DNA from: Cephalopachus bancanus
Taxonomy: Eukaryota > Chordata > Mammalia > Primates > Tarsiidae
Reading direction: 5' to 3'
DNA: 64,000 bases
Assembly (NCBI GenBank): GCA_027257055.1
Contig: JAPVLO010000115.1
Location: 620,001 to 684,000, forward strand
Made by a program: the position numbers and the translations under genes. Shown one piece after another: positions 36,087 through 47,420 of this stretch. Position 1 is the stretch's first letter. The number at the start of each line of letters is the position of its first letter. The notes beneath the pieces are model-generated. The model was given only the letters and a program-made list of their open reading frames with translations. It searched no databases and was not told where the DNA came from.

Positions 36087-37063
36087 ATGAGAAGAAACCA
36101 GAAAAACAATTCTGACTCTATGAAAATACAGCATTCTTTAACATCCCCAAAGGACCACACTAACTCCTCAATGATAGACCCTAAAATGAAATCTTTGAAA
36201 TTCCAGAGATAGAATTCAAAAGGTTGATTATAAATTTGCTCAATGAGATCCAGAAGAAAGTTGAAAACCAGCATAAAGAAATTTTAAAAAATGACTCAGG
36301 ACATGAATTAAAAATTCTCCAGTGAGTTAGACACTTAAAAAAAAAAGTCTGAACTGGAACTGAAAGATTCATTTAGGGAAGTACAAAATGCTGTGGAAAG
36401 TTTTAAGAGTAGACTAGAACAAATAGAAGAAAGGATCTCAGAACTTGAAGATAAGACTTTTGAATCAACTCAATCAGACAGCTATAAATAACAAGGGATC
36501 AGGAGAATGGAACAAAGTCTCCAAGAAATGTGTAATTATATAAAACATCCAAACCTAAGAATCATAGGTGTTCCTGAGGAAGAAGGAAAGGTAATAGGTT
36601 TGGAAAACCTAGTTGAGGGAATAAATGCCCCACTCTGAAACTTCCTTGGCTTTGCCAGAGATTTAAATATCCAGATACATGAAGCCCAAAGAATCCCTAG
36701 AAGATTCATTGCAAAAAGATCAACCCCAAGGCTCATAGTCACCAGGCTATACAAAGTTGATGTAAAGGAAAGAATTCTAAGAGCAGTGAGACAAAAGCAT
36801 CAAGTGACTTACAAATTTATCAGACTAGCAGAGATTTCTCAGCAGAAATCCTATAAACCAGAAGGGATTGGGACTCTATCTTCAATCTCCTCAAACAGAA
36901 TAAGTTAGCCAAGGATTTTGTATCCCACAAAACTAAGTTTCATAAATGAAGGAGAAATAAAGTCTTTCTCAGACAAGCAAACACTGAGGGAATTTGTCAC
37001 CACTAGACTGACTGGTTCTACAAGATATTCTCAAATGAGTTCTCAATATTGAAACAAAAGATT
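36087..37063 (+). pseudogene. L1 ORF1 remnant
   Basis: Nucleic-acid chaperone ORF of the L1. The start ATG is followed by RRNQKNNSDSMK; a coiled-coil-like middle and the conserved RNA-binding part (NLRIIGVPEEE, QRIPRRFIAKRSTPR) are readable across frames. Internal stops at several points. The C-terminal end is broken by the Alu at 37081. Confidence 0.85.
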
Positions 37064-37080
37064 GAAATATGCCAGTAGAG

Positions 37081-37378
37081 GCCAGGCTCGGTGGCTCAGC
37101 CTGTAATCCCTCGCCTTGGGAGGCCAAGGTGAGTGGATTGCCTGAGCCCATGGGTTCCGAGACCTGCCTGGGCAACTTGGCGAGACCTCATCTCTACAAT
37201 AAATCAAAAATCACCCGGGCATGGTAACGCGTGCCTGTAATTTCGGCTACTCGGAAGGCTGAGGCGGAAGGATTGCCGGAGCCCAGCACGTCGAGGCTGC
37301 GGTGGCCGGGAGTGGCCACTGCACTCCAGTCTGAATGACAGAGTGAGACTCCAACTCAAAAAAAAAAAAAAAAAAAAA
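37081..37378 (+). mobile_element. Alu, type T, in L1 ORF1, with 16-base TSD
   Basis: GAAATATGCCAGTAGA flanks both ends exactly (37065-37080 and 37379-37394). Long unbroken A tail; young. Confidence 0.95.
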
Positions 37379-37503
37379 GAAATATGCCAGTAGAAAAACA
37401 CTGGCAATAATAAATTTCACAGGGCTTATAGAACAGCAACACAATAGAGAGAAGAAGAAAAAAGCAACCCAGTGACAATCAACATGATGAGGGAATAGTA
37501 TCT

Positions 37504-37797
37504 TTTTTATTTATTTTTTGAGTTGGAGTCTCACTCTGTCACCCGGATTGGAGTGCGGTGGCACACTCCTGGCCACCGTAGCCTCGATCTGCTGGGCGAT
37601 CCTTCCTCCTCAGCCTTCCAAGTAGCTGGAACTACAGGCACGTGCTACCATGCCTGGCTAATTTTTTTTTTTTTATTGTAGAGATGAGGTCTCGCCAAGT
37701 TTGCCCGAGCGGGTCTTGAACCCACAGGCTCAAGCAATCCCCTCACCTTTGGCCTCCCAAAGTGCTGGGATTACAGGCTGAACCACCGAGCCTGGCC
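37504..37797 (-). mobile_element. Alu, type T, in the L1
   Basis: GAATAGTATCTTT on both sides. Inverted relative to the L1. Confidence 0.93.
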
Positions 37798-37873
37798 AGA
37801 ATAGTATCTTTCAAGTATCATTATTAACCCTGAACATAAATGGTCTGAATGTCCCACTTAAAAGATACAGATT

Positions 37874-38179
37874 AGGCTGGATGCAGTGGCTCACACCTAT
37901 AATGCTAGCACTTTGGGAGGCCAAGGTGAGAGGATTGCCTCAGGTCACAGGTTCGAGACCAGCCTGGGCAACTTGGCGAGACCCCCCCCATTTCTACAGT
38001 ACATCAAAAAATTAGCCAGGTGTGGTGGTTTGTTCCTGTAGTTCCAGTTACTTGGAAGACTGAGGTGGTAGGATTGCCTAAAGCCAGCAGGTTGAGACTG
38101 CAGGGCCAGGAGCATGCCTTCAGCTTGGGTGACAGAGTGAGACTCCTACTCAAAACAAAACAAAACAAACAAAACAAAA
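37874..38179 (+). mobile_element. Alu in L1 ORF2 start region
   Basis: Splits the L1 reading KRYRL / AEWIKK at about the 40th ORF2 codon. (AAAAC)n tail. Confidence 0.91.
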
Positions 38180-38351
38180 CACCAGACTGGCAGAATGGAT
38201 AAAAAAGCACAATCAAATATCTTCTACTTTCAAGAGACCCACTTAAACACAAAGACTCCTGTAGACTCAAGGTAAAAAGTGGGAAAAAATATTTCACACA
38301 AACCAAAACTGATCAAGAGTAGCCATTCTCATACAAGCTAAAACAGACTTT

Positions 38352-38650
38352 GTTTTATTTATTTATTTTGAGTTGAAGTCTCACTCCGTTTCCCAGGCAG
38401 GAGTTCAGTGGCATGCTCACAGTTACCCCAGTGTCGACCCGCTGGGCTCTGGGCATCCCTCCGCCTCAGTCTTCCAAGTAGCTGGAATTTCAGGCACGTG
38501 CTACCACACTGGCTAATTTTTTTGATTTTATTGTAGAGACGAGGTCTTGCCAAGTTGCCTGGGCTAGCCTTGAACCCGCGGGCTCGGGCAATTCACTCGC
38601 CTCGGCCTCCCAAAGTGCTGGGATTACAGGCTGAGCCACCAAACCTGGCC
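38352..38650 (-). mobile_element. Alu in L1 ORF2, exact TSD
   Basis: CTAAAACAGACTTT at 38338-38351 and again at 38651-38664. Interrupts the endonuclease domain. Confidence 0.94.
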
Positions 38651-39800
38651 TAAAACAGACTTTAAATTAACAACAGTGGGGGGAAAAAAGGCAAAGAAAG
38701 TATTATATAATGATAAAGGGATCAATCCAACAAGAAAATATAACAATTTTAAATATGTATGCATCTAACACCAGAGCTCTAAACTTTATAAAACAAATTC
38801 TACTAGACCTAAGAAAAGAGATAAACAGCAATACAATAATAGTTTCAACATTTCAACATTCCACTGACAGCAACAGACAGATCATCAAGGCAGAAAGTCA
38901 ACAAAGAAACATTGGAATTAAACTGGACCCTAGAATAAATAGGACTTAACAGACTTCTATAGCACATTCCATTCCAAAATTACAGAACTGCATTTTTCTC
39001 ATCAGCACATGAAACATTTTAAGACCATATAACAGACCATAAATCAAGTCTCAATAACCTAAAAAAAAACCCTGAAATCATATGAAACCTTCTCAGACCA
39101 CAGTGGAATAAAACTAGAAATTAACTCCAAGATGATCTCATGAAACCAAACAAATACATGGAAATTAAACAATCTGCTCCAATATGATCTTTGGGGCAAC
39201 AATGAAATCAAGATGGAAATTTAAAAATTCCTTGAAATGAATGACAAGAACAATACAAGTTATCAAAATGTCTGGGACATGGTCAAAGTTGTGCTCAGAG
39301 GAAAATATATAGCACTTAAGGCCTACATTTACAGGACCAAAATATCACATATTGACAACCTAATGTCACACCTCAAGGAGCTAGAAAACCACAAGCCAAA
39401 CCCAAAGTTAATAGAAGAAAAGAAATAATGGGATCAGAGCAGAACTAAATGAAATTGAAACAAAAAAACCCCACAAAGGATCAATGAAACAAAAAGTTGA
39501 TTCTTTGAAAAGATACATACAATTGATAGACCACTGGCTACATTAATTAAGAAATGAAGAGAAAAGATTCAACTTAGGTCTATCACAAATGAAAATGGAG
39601 ACATAACAACTGACACTCAAGAAATACAAAAGATCATCTGAGATTATTATGAACACTCTTGTGCAAACAAACTAGACAATCTAGAGGAAGAGGACAAATT
39701 CTTGGAAGCATACAACCCTCCAACCTTTAATCAGGAAGAAATAGAAACCTTGAACAGACCAATAACAAGTAGCAAGATTGAAACAGTAATTATAAGTATC
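38651..39800 (+). pseudogene. L1 ORF2 remnant, endonuclease to linker
   Basis: Recognisable blocks: KGINPTRKYNNFKYVCI-like region, TWKLNNLLQYDLW, then NDKNNTSYQNVWDMVKVVLRGKYIALKAYIYRTK, FFEKIHTIDRPLATLIKK and QEEIETLNRPITSSKIE. Several stops and frame changes. Confidence 0.85.
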
Positions 39801-39804
39801 TCCA

Positions 39805-40112
39805 AGGCCAGCACAGTGGCTCAAGTCTGCAATCCTAGCACTTTGGGAGGCCGAGAAGAGAGAATTGCCTGAGTCCAGAGGTTTAAGACTAGCCTGGGCA
39901 ACTTGGGGAGACCTCGTCTCTAAAATAAATTAAAAAATTAGCTGGGTGTGGTGGCATGCGCCGGTAGTTCCAGCTACTTGGAAGGCTGCGGTGGAAAGAT
40001 CGCCTGAGACCAGCAGGTCAAGGATGTGGTGGCCACGAGCATACCACTGCACTCCAACCTGAGCAACAGAGTGAGCCTTCAACTCAAAACAAAACAAAAC
40101 AAAACAAAACAA
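39805..40112 (+). mobile_element. Alu in L1 ORF2, (AAAAC)n tail
   Basis: GGCCAGCACAGTGGCTCAAG head, tail (AAAAC)n 40085-40112. Host L1 text continues on both sides. Confidence 0.92.
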
Positions 40113-40390
40113 AAGTTTTTCCAAAAAAAAAAAAAGTTCAGGACTTGATCAGTAGCCGAATTCTATCAGACTTTCAAAGAAGAACGGGTACCAATCCCAC
40201 TGAAGCTATTCCAGAAGATTGAAAAGGAGAGAAATCTTCCTAACTCATTCTATGAAGCCAGTGTTACCCTAATACCAAGCCCAGGAAAAGGCACAACAAA
40301 AAAAGAAAACTACCAATATCCCTGATGAACATGAATGCAAAAAATTTCAACAAAATACTAGCAAACTAAATTCAATAGTACACTTAAAAG

Positions 40391-41135
40391 TATCCCTGAA
40401 GCTGCTGCATGGCACTGAGTGCTGCTTTGCGCTTCCTCTGACCCTGCAGGTCCTACTCCACTGGCAGGTGAGCTGCTTTTCTTCTGTGTCATTTGTTGCC
40501 AAAGTGGTATTAAAGTTCTTCACTTAATCATGGACTCTGCCCTTATCCCCCCCTTTTATGCCACATATGCAATGCCTTTCAATTTTCACTTTTCTCATTT
40601 AATTTTTATGTATTACAATATGAAATATAGTTGAACATATGGACACAGCCTTGGAAGGACAGGTTCTGAGTGTCCTTTTTTTCATTATAACATGTTTTAC
40701 TCACAAAAAAAATTTATTTTATTTTATTTTATTTTGAGTTGGAGTCTCACTCTGTCGCCCAGACTGGAGTGCAGTGGCCACTCCCAGCCACCGCAGCCTC
40801 AACCTGCTGGGCTCCGGCGATCTTTCCACCTCAGCCTTCCAAGTAGCTGGAACTACAGGCGTGGCTACCATGCCCGGCTAATTTTTTGATTTATTGTAGG
40901 GATGAGGTCTCGCCAAGTTGCCCAGGTGGGTCTTGAACCCACGGGCTCAGGCAATCCACTCACCTCAGCCCCCCAAAGGCACGGGATTACAGGCTGAGCC
41001 ACTGAACCTGGCTAAAATTATTCTAAAAAATAATAAAAATACAATTGGCAGTTTGCCCATGCCAGCCCTGGCATGTCTCCCTTTCTTTTTCTCTCTTCTT
41101 TCTCTAATAAATTTTGTTTAAATAATAATAATAAA
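40391..41135 (+). mobile_element. Unidentified insert in L1 ORF2
   Basis: L1 text stops at CAATAGTACACTTAAAAG and resumes at AAATTCACAATGATCAAGTAAG. Between lies non-L1 DNA that ends in CTCTAATAAATTTTG plus an A-rich (AAT)n tail, i.e. a polyadenylated or LTR-like end, and itself hosts an Alu. No family recognised. Confidence 0.65.
40716..41012 (-). mobile_element. Alu, type T, inside the unidentified insert
   Basis: (TTTTA)n tail, GAGTTGGAGTCTCACTCTG to ACTGAACCTGGCT: third-level nesting (Alu in insert in L1). Confidence 0.93.
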
Positions 41136-42663
41136 AATTCACAATGATCAAGTAAGTTTTATCCTAGGGATGCAAGGATAGTTCAACATATGCAAGTCAA
41201 TAAATGTTATTCACCACATAAACAGGATTTAAAACAAAAATCATATTATCATTTAAATCGATGCAGAAAAAGCATTTGATAAAGGCCAGCATCCCTTCAT
41301 GATAAAAGTCCTCAGCAAAATAGGCATAAAAAGAACATTCCTCAAAATAATAAAAGCCATATACGACAAACCACCTCCATTGTCATCCTGACCCAAAAAA
41401 AGTTTAATGTGCTCCCCCTCAGAACTGGGATAAGGCAAGATGCCCACTTTTACCACTCCTATTCATCATAGTACTGGAAGTTCTAGCCAGAGCAATCCAA
41501 CAGGAGAAAGAAATAAAGGATATCCAAATTGGAAAAGAAGAAATCTAACTATCTCTGTATGCCTATGATATGATCTTTTACCTAAAGAACCCTAAACACT
41601 CCTTCAAAAGACTCTTGACTTGATAGTGAATTCAGTAAAGTTTCAGGATACAAAGTCAACACACACAAATCAGTAGCACTGCTATACACTAACAGTGACC
41701 AAGCTGAGAATCAAATCAAGAACTCAATTCCATCAACAATAGCAGCCAAAAAGCTACAAAACCTAAGAATATATTTAACCAAGGAGGTGAAAGAGCTCTA
41801 CAAGGAAACTACAAAACACTGATGAAAGAAATTCTAGAGGACACAAGCAAACATCCTATGCTCATGAATTGGAAGAATCAACATTGTTAATGATCATATT
41901 ACCTAAAGTAATCTACAGATTCAATGCAATACTTATCAAAATACCAATGTCATTTTTCACAGAATGAGAAAAAAAATTCTAAAATTCATATGGAACCAAA
42001 AAAGAGCCAGAATAGCCAAAGCTATCCTAAACAAAAAGAACAAAGCTTGGGCATCACATTATCTGACTTCAAATTATACTACAAGGCAGTAGTAACCAAA
42101 ACAGCATGGTACTGGAACAAGAGCAGACACACGACCAATGGAACAGAATAGAGAATCCAGAAACAAACCCAAGTACTTACAACCAACTGATCTTTGACAA
42201 GGCAGACAAAAACATACACTGGGGAAAGAACACCCTATTCAACAAATGGTGCTGGGAAAATTGGATAGCTACATGCAGAAAAATAAAACTTGATCCCTGT
42301 CTCTCACCATATACAAAAATTAACTCAAGGTGGATTAAAGGTTTAAATGTCAGACCTGAAACCATAAAAATTCTAGAAGAAAACTAAGAAAAACTCTTCT
42401 GGATATTGGCCTAGGCAAAGAATTTATGACTAAAACCCCAAAAGCCAAATGCAAGGAAAGTAAAAATAAATAAGTGAGATTTAATTAAACTAAAAAGCTA
42501 CTGCACAGCAAAAGAAATAATCATTGAGCAAACAGGCAACCTATAGAATGGAGAACTTATTTGCAGACTATACATCTGACAAGGGATTAATATCCAGAAT
42601 CGACAAAGAACTCAAACAAATCAGCAAGAAAAAAGCAAATAACCTCATTTAAAAATGGGCAAG
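41136..42663 (+). pseudogene. L1 ORF2 remnant, reverse transcriptase to C-terminus
   Basis: Continuous L1 homology after the insert: HNDQVSFILGMQG-like start, IDAEKAFD, the degraded catalytic region near 41555-41575 (YAYDMIF in place of the usual Y/FADD), [64 protein letters not shown], then KGLISRIDKELKQISKKKANN. Frameshifts and stops throughout. Confidence 0.85.
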
Positions 42664-43009
42664 TATAAAGAAGGACAAGCATATGGATTTTGCAGTAACT
42701 TGGGTGGATTGAAAGTCGATCATACTCAGTGATCTATCACAGAAACAAAGAACAGAGTACCACATGTTCTCACTCATAAGTGGACCCTGAACATTTACCA
42801 TACTACCATAAGAAAGGGATTGGCAATAGTGGGATACTGCTGGGTGCGGGGGGGTTGGTGGGTGGGTAGGTGGGTGGGGCACAACATCAATAAGGGTACC
42901 TGATCTCAAACCAGGCAAAATAGGGACCAAAGGGAGGTTCAAACTTTACCTGTATGATGACCACTTGTATACCTAATCCTGAATTGTACCCCACATCTTT
43001 AAATTTAAA
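42664..43009 (+). mobile_element. L1 3' end inserted into the L1, exact TSD
   Basis: 346 bases of another L1's ORF2 end and 3' UTR, ending GAATTGTACCCCACATC and an A tail. AAAAATGGGCAAG flanks it at 42651-42663 and 43010-43022, and the host ORF2 continues without loss. Confidence 0.93.
42845..42880. repeat. G-rich (GGTGGGT)n stretch
   Basis: Run of GGTGG/GTGGG in the 3' UTR of the nested L1; such G-rich tracts are usual in L1 3' UTRs. Confidence 0.75.
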
Positions 43010-43126
43010 AAAAATGGGCAAGTGATATGAACAGACATTTCTCAAAGGAAGATATACAAAGACCAACCAAAATATGAAACAATGCTCAACATCACTAATC
43101 ACCAGGGAAAGGCAAATTTTTTAAAA

Positions 43127-43408
43127 TTTGAATTGGAGTCTCACTCTGTTGCCCACATTGGAGCGCAGTGGTACACTTACCGCCACCCCAGCATCGACCT
43201 GCTGGGCTCCTGCGATCCTTCTGCCTCAGCCTTTCAAGTAGCCAGAACTACAGGCACGTGCTACCATGCCCAGCTAATTTTTATTTATTGTAGTGAGGAG
43301 GACTCGCCAAGTTGCCCAGGCTCATTTTCAAACCCACGGGCCCAAATAATCCACTCACCTCGGTCTCCCAAAGTGCTGGGATTACAGGTTGAGCCACTGA
43401 GCCCAGCA
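43127..43408 (-). mobile_element. Alu, type T, in the L1
   Basis: AGGGAAAGGCAAATT before and AGGGAAATGCAAATT after: TSD within the host L1 sequence. Confidence 0.92.
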
Positions 43409-43657
43409 AGGGAAATGCAAATTAAAACCACAATGAGATACCACATTACACCAGTCAGAATGGCCATCATTTTAAAAATCCCAAAACAATAGATGCTGGT
43501 GCAGATGTAGTGAAAACGGAACACTTAAATACTATTGGTGGGAGGGCACATTAGTACAACCTCTGTAGAAACTGGTATGGAGATTTCTCAAAAGACTAAA
43601 AGTAGATCTACTATTTGATCCAGCAATCCCACTGCTAGGTATCTACCCATGGGAACA

Positions 43658-43930
43658 GGCTGAGCCACCAAGCCCGGCTGATTTCCTGTTCTTTCAGATG
43701 ATGTCCTCCAATTCCATCCGAGCTGCTGCAAAAACATTATTTCATTCTTTTTTATTGCTGATATTGCTGAATAACACTCCAGAGTATGTGGATATATAAA
43801 TATACCACATTTCCATTTTCCACTGATCAGTTGATGGGCATTTAGGTTGATTCCACATTTTTGCAATTATGAACTGTGTTGTGATAAACATCCGAGTGTG
43901 TGTACCCTTTTTATATAATGACTTCTGTCC
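43658..43930 (-). mobile_element. Inverted L1 segment carrying an Alu head
   Basis: Minus-oriented L1 3'-ORF2 text that exactly fills the gap in the surrounding plus-strand L1. It begins with 22 bases of an Alu 5' end (reverse complement) and GATTTCCTGTTC, the inverse of GAACAGGAAATC at 44241-44252. Confidence 0.88.
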
Positions 43931-44240
43931 ACGCCTGGCTTATTCATTAATTAAAAAAAAAATACAGTGGGCGTGGTGTCTCAGGCTTATTATCCCAACA
44001 CTTTGGGAGGCTTAGGTGGGAGAATTGCTTGAGGTCAGGAGTTAAAGACCAGCCAAGGCAACAGAGAAAAAAAAAAAAAATTGCCAGGCATGGTGATGTA
44101 TGCCTGTAGTCCCAGCTACCTGGAAGGCTGAGGCAGAAGGATCATCTGAGCCCAGCAGGTGGAGGCTGCGGTGGCCGGGAGCATGCCACTGCACTCCAGT
44201 CTGGGCGACCGTGTGAGACTCCAACTCAAAAAAAAAAAAA
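43931..44240 (+). mobile_element. Chimeric Alu with templated left part
   Basis: The left part with its upstream TTATTCATTAATTAAA matches 55263-55452 closely; the right arm is type T (CAGCAGGTGGAGGCTGCGGTGGCC). A composite, not a simple insertion. Confidence 0.85.
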
Positions 44241-44323
44241 GAACAGGAAATCAAACACTGCATGTTCTCACTAAGCTAAGGATCTGCAAAGGCATACAGT
44301 ATGCTCCAATGGATTGGGGGTGT

Positions 44324-44412
44324 GTAACGGCTGACGCCTGTAATCCCAGCATTTTGGGAGGCCGAGGTGGAATGATTGCTTGAGCTGAGGATTTGGGGAC
44401 CGGCCTAGGCAA
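44324..44412 (+). mobile_element. Alu left-arm fragment
   Basis: GGCTGACGCCTGTAATCCC to GGCCTAGGCAACTC; the rest is absent. Confidence 0.8.
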
Positions 44413-44768
44413 CTCTTCTACTCTACTGGGACCTACAGTGAATTGATCTTACCACCTCCCCCGCGTCCTTTACCCCTCTCGTGTCCTCACTCACTTTCTT
44501 ACTCAATTTAAGTTGCATTGGCCAATGTCCTCACTCTTTTGCCTCTGCCCTCAACTCACTTGCCTCCACTCAATTCGTTGTAGGGGCACGGCTAAATGAA
44601 GTCCAGCTAAGCCTCGATTGAATCCAATTCCCTGCTCACTTCACTCCTATAATTGCATAACTAAATGTGGCTGGAGAGAAACGTACAATCATGTTATTTG
44701 GTTTCACTTTATGATCATGACCATTAACCAAAGGGACCTCTTAAGGTGTTAAGCAATCCCACTCTATT
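44413..44768. other. Unassigned pyrimidine-rich DNA, possibly LTR-derived
   Basis: Not Alu or L1. With 45071-45112 and 45749-45900, from which it is separated by Alus, it may be one interrupted element whose end resembles the fragment at 48150-48231. Confidence 0.4.
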
Positions 44769-44770
44769 TC

Positions 44771-45070
44771 TTTATTTTTATTTATTTACTTATTTGAGTT
44801 GGAGTCTCAGTCTGTCTTGCTGTCTTGCAGTGGCACGCTCATGGCCGCTACAGCCTCGGATTGCTGGGCTCCGGCGATCCTTCCGCCTCAACCTTCCAAG
44901 TAGCTGGAACTACAGGCATGCGCCACCAGGCCCGGCTAATTTTTTTATTTATTGTAGAGGTGAGGTCTCACCAAGTTGCCCAGGCTGTTCTCAAACCCAT
45001 GGGCTCAGGCAGTCGTCTCACTTTGGCCTCCCAAAGTGCTGAGATTATAGGTGTGAACCACCGCACCTGG
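44771..45070 (-). mobile_element. Alu, with TSD
   Basis: CC(C/T)ACT(C/G)TATTTCTT flanks both ends. First arm short by about 15 bases (GTCTGTCTTGCTGTCTTGCAG). Confidence 0.91.
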
Positions 45071-45112
45071 TCCTACTGTATTTCTTAAACTATTTACTCT
45101 CCCATTCTCCCA

Positions 45113-45462
<350 letters not shown>

Positions 45463-45465
45463 CTT

Positions 45466-45748
45466 GCCTGGCATGGTGACTCACATTTGTAATTCCAGCA
45501 CTTTGGGAGGCTGAGGCAGGAGGATTGCTTGAGCTCAGGAGTTTGAGACCAACCTGGGCAACATAGCAAGACCTTGTCTCCATTAATAAAAAATGAGCCA
45601 TGTGTGATGGTGACTCATGTAGTCCCAGCTACTTGAGAGGTTGAAGACTGCTTGAGTCCAAGGGTTTGAGGCTATGGTGAGCTGTGATCATGCCACTGCA
45701 CTCCAGCCTTGGCGCTGGAGTGAGACTCCGACTCAAAAAGAGAAAAAA
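45466..45748 (+). mobile_element. Alu
   Basis: TGCCTGGCATGGTGACTCAC to CCGACTCAAAAAG; TTTCTTG before and after. Confidence 0.9.
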
Positions 45749-45895
45749 AACATTTCTTGACCCTGCTACTCTTTCCAGCTACCATTCTGTTCAACTTCTC
45801 TTCATAACAAAACTCTTTGAAATAGTTCTCCCAGCAGCCCCTTCAAAAACTCCCACTGAAGGAGTTTTTCTGTCCTGTCAATAAATCCTGCTTTT
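45749..45895 (+). repeat. LTR-like 3' segment with AATAAA
   Basis: Ends CCCACTGAAGGAG then TTTTTCTGTCCTGTCAATAA. The same pattern, inverted, occurs at 48150-48231. It looks like the R region of an endogenous retroviral LTR; no coding part present. Confidence 0.5.
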
Positions 45896-45909
45896 AAAAA
45901 AGAGAGAGA

Positions 45910-46018
45910 TTTGCATTTCTCTGATGATGAGGGAGGCCGAGCACTTTTTCTTGTGTCTGTTGGCTGCCCACATATCTTCTTTTGAGAAGTGTCTATTTAT
46001 GTCTTTTGCCCACTTTTC
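45910..46018 (-). mobile_element. Twin-primed L1, inverted 5' part
   Basis: L1 ORF2 sequence in minus orientation (reverse of the [32 protein letters not shown] coding stretch), directly after AAAAGAGAGAGA, which recurs at the 3' end of the plus-oriented part. Confidence 0.85.
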
Positions 46019-46304
46019 TTTTTTTTTTTTGAGTTGGAGTCTCACTCTGTCGCCGACTGGAGTGCAGTGGCCACTCCCGGCCCCCCGCAGCCTCGACCTG
46101 CTGGCCTCCGGCGATCCTTCCGCCTCAGCCTTCCGAGTAGCTGGAACTATAGGCATGCGCTACCATGCCTGGCTAATTTTTGATTTTATTGTAGAGATGA
46201 GGTCTCGCCTGCCCAGGCGGGTCTCGAACCCGCGGGTTCAGGCAATCCACTCACCTCAGCCTCCCAAAGGCGCGGGATTACAGGCTGAGCCACCGAGCCC
46301 GGCT
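46019..46304 (-). mobile_element. Alu at the L1 inversion junction
   Basis: Close to type D (CTCGCCTGCCCAGGCGGG, one base longer). No TSD is visible: CCCACTTTTC on one side, GGAACTCAAATT on the other. Confidence 0.9.
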
Positions 46305-46766
46305 GGAACTCAAATTATTCTACAAAAAAGATACCTGTACATGGATGTTTGTTGCAGCTCTATTCACAATAGCAAAAACATGGAACCAACTGTGTTGCCC
46401 ATTGAAGCTAGACTGCATTAAAAAAATGTGGTGGAATATTATGCAGTCATAAAGAACGACAAATATATGGACTTTGCAGCAACCTGAATGGATTTGGAGT
46501 TGATCATACTCAGTGATTTATCACAGAAACAAATAACTGAGCTCCATATGTTCTCACTCATAAGGTGACCTTGAACAATTATAATACTATAAGAAAGTGA
46601 TTGGCAGTAGTGAAAACTGTCAGGGGAGGGAGGGTGGGGCTAGCAGTTGAGGGAAACTGCTAGGGAAAGGAGGGGCATACCTCATCAACAAGAGAACCTG
46701 CATGATCAGTGTTTGTATATCTAACCCTGAATTGTACCCCGCATCTTTATAATAAATAAATAAATT
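46305..46766 (+). mobile_element. Twin-primed L1, 3' part
   Basis: L1 ORF2 end and 3' UTR: ATACCTGTACATGGATG, CATATGTTCTCACTCATAAG, TGAATTGTACCCCGC and an (AATA)n tail. Lies downstream in L1 of the inverted piece, as twin priming predicts. Confidence 0.9.
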
Positions 46767-46787
46767 AAAAAGAAAGAGAGAGAGAGT

Positions 46788-47075
46788 GAGCTGGGCGCAG
46801 TGGCTCACGCCTATACTTCCAGCACTTTGGGATGCCAAGGTGAGAGGACTGCCTGAGCCCATGGGTTCGAGACCAGCCTGGGTAACTTGGCGAGACCTCA
46901 TCTCTACAATAAATCAAAAAATTAGCTGGGCGTATTGGTGCGTGCCTGTAGTTCCAGCTACTTGGAAGGCTGAAACAGAAGGATTGCCTGAGCCCAGTAG
47001 GTCGAGGCTTGATGGCCGTGAGGGTGCCCCTGCATTCCAGTATGGGCGACAGAGTGAGACTTCGACTCAAAAATA
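46788..47075 (+). mobile_element. Alu
   Basis: AGCTGGGCGCAGTGGCTCACG head, TTCGACTCAAAA end, then (AT)-rich tail to 47092. Confidence 0.92.
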
Positions 47076-47137
47076 TATACATATATAAGATATCTAGCAT
47101 GTTAGTGTTGATAAAAGTTGCTATCGAGGTAGATGTG

Positions 47138-47420
47138 GCCAGGCTCGGTGGCCCAGCCTGTAATCCCGCGTTTTGGGAGGCTGAGGTGAGTGGATTGCCT
47201 GAGCCCACAGGTTCGAGACCCTCCTGGGCAACTTGGCGAGACCTCATCTCTACAACAAATCAAAAACTTAGCTGAGTGTGGTAGCGCGCGCCTGTAGTTC
47301 CAGCTGCTTGGAAGGCCTGAGGCGGAAGGATCGCCGGAGCCCAGCAGGTCGAGGCTGTCTCAGTCATGACTAACTCAGCCTGGGTGACAGAGTGAGACTC
47401 CAACTCAAAAAAAAAAAAAA
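47138..47420 (+). mobile_element. Alu, type T, right arm shortened
   Basis: AGGTAGATGT on both sides. The right arm reads GAGGCTGTCTCAGTCATGACTAACTC, replacing the usual GGTGGCC segment. Confidence 0.92.

Larger units (their letters stand above)
35550..44315 (+). mobile_element. Long decayed L1 with nested insertions
   Basis: Plus-strand L1 spanning its 5' region, ORF1 (about 36087-37060), ORF2 (from about 37800) and part of the 3' region. ORF1-like peptides include NLRIIGVPEEE and KLSFINEGEIKSFSDKQTLREFVTT. ORF2-like peptides include [44 protein letters not shown] and [19 protein letters not shown]. Many stops and frameshifts make it non-functional. It hosts at least seven Alus, another L1 end, an unidentified insert (40391-41135) and a local inversion. 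Confidence 0.9.
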
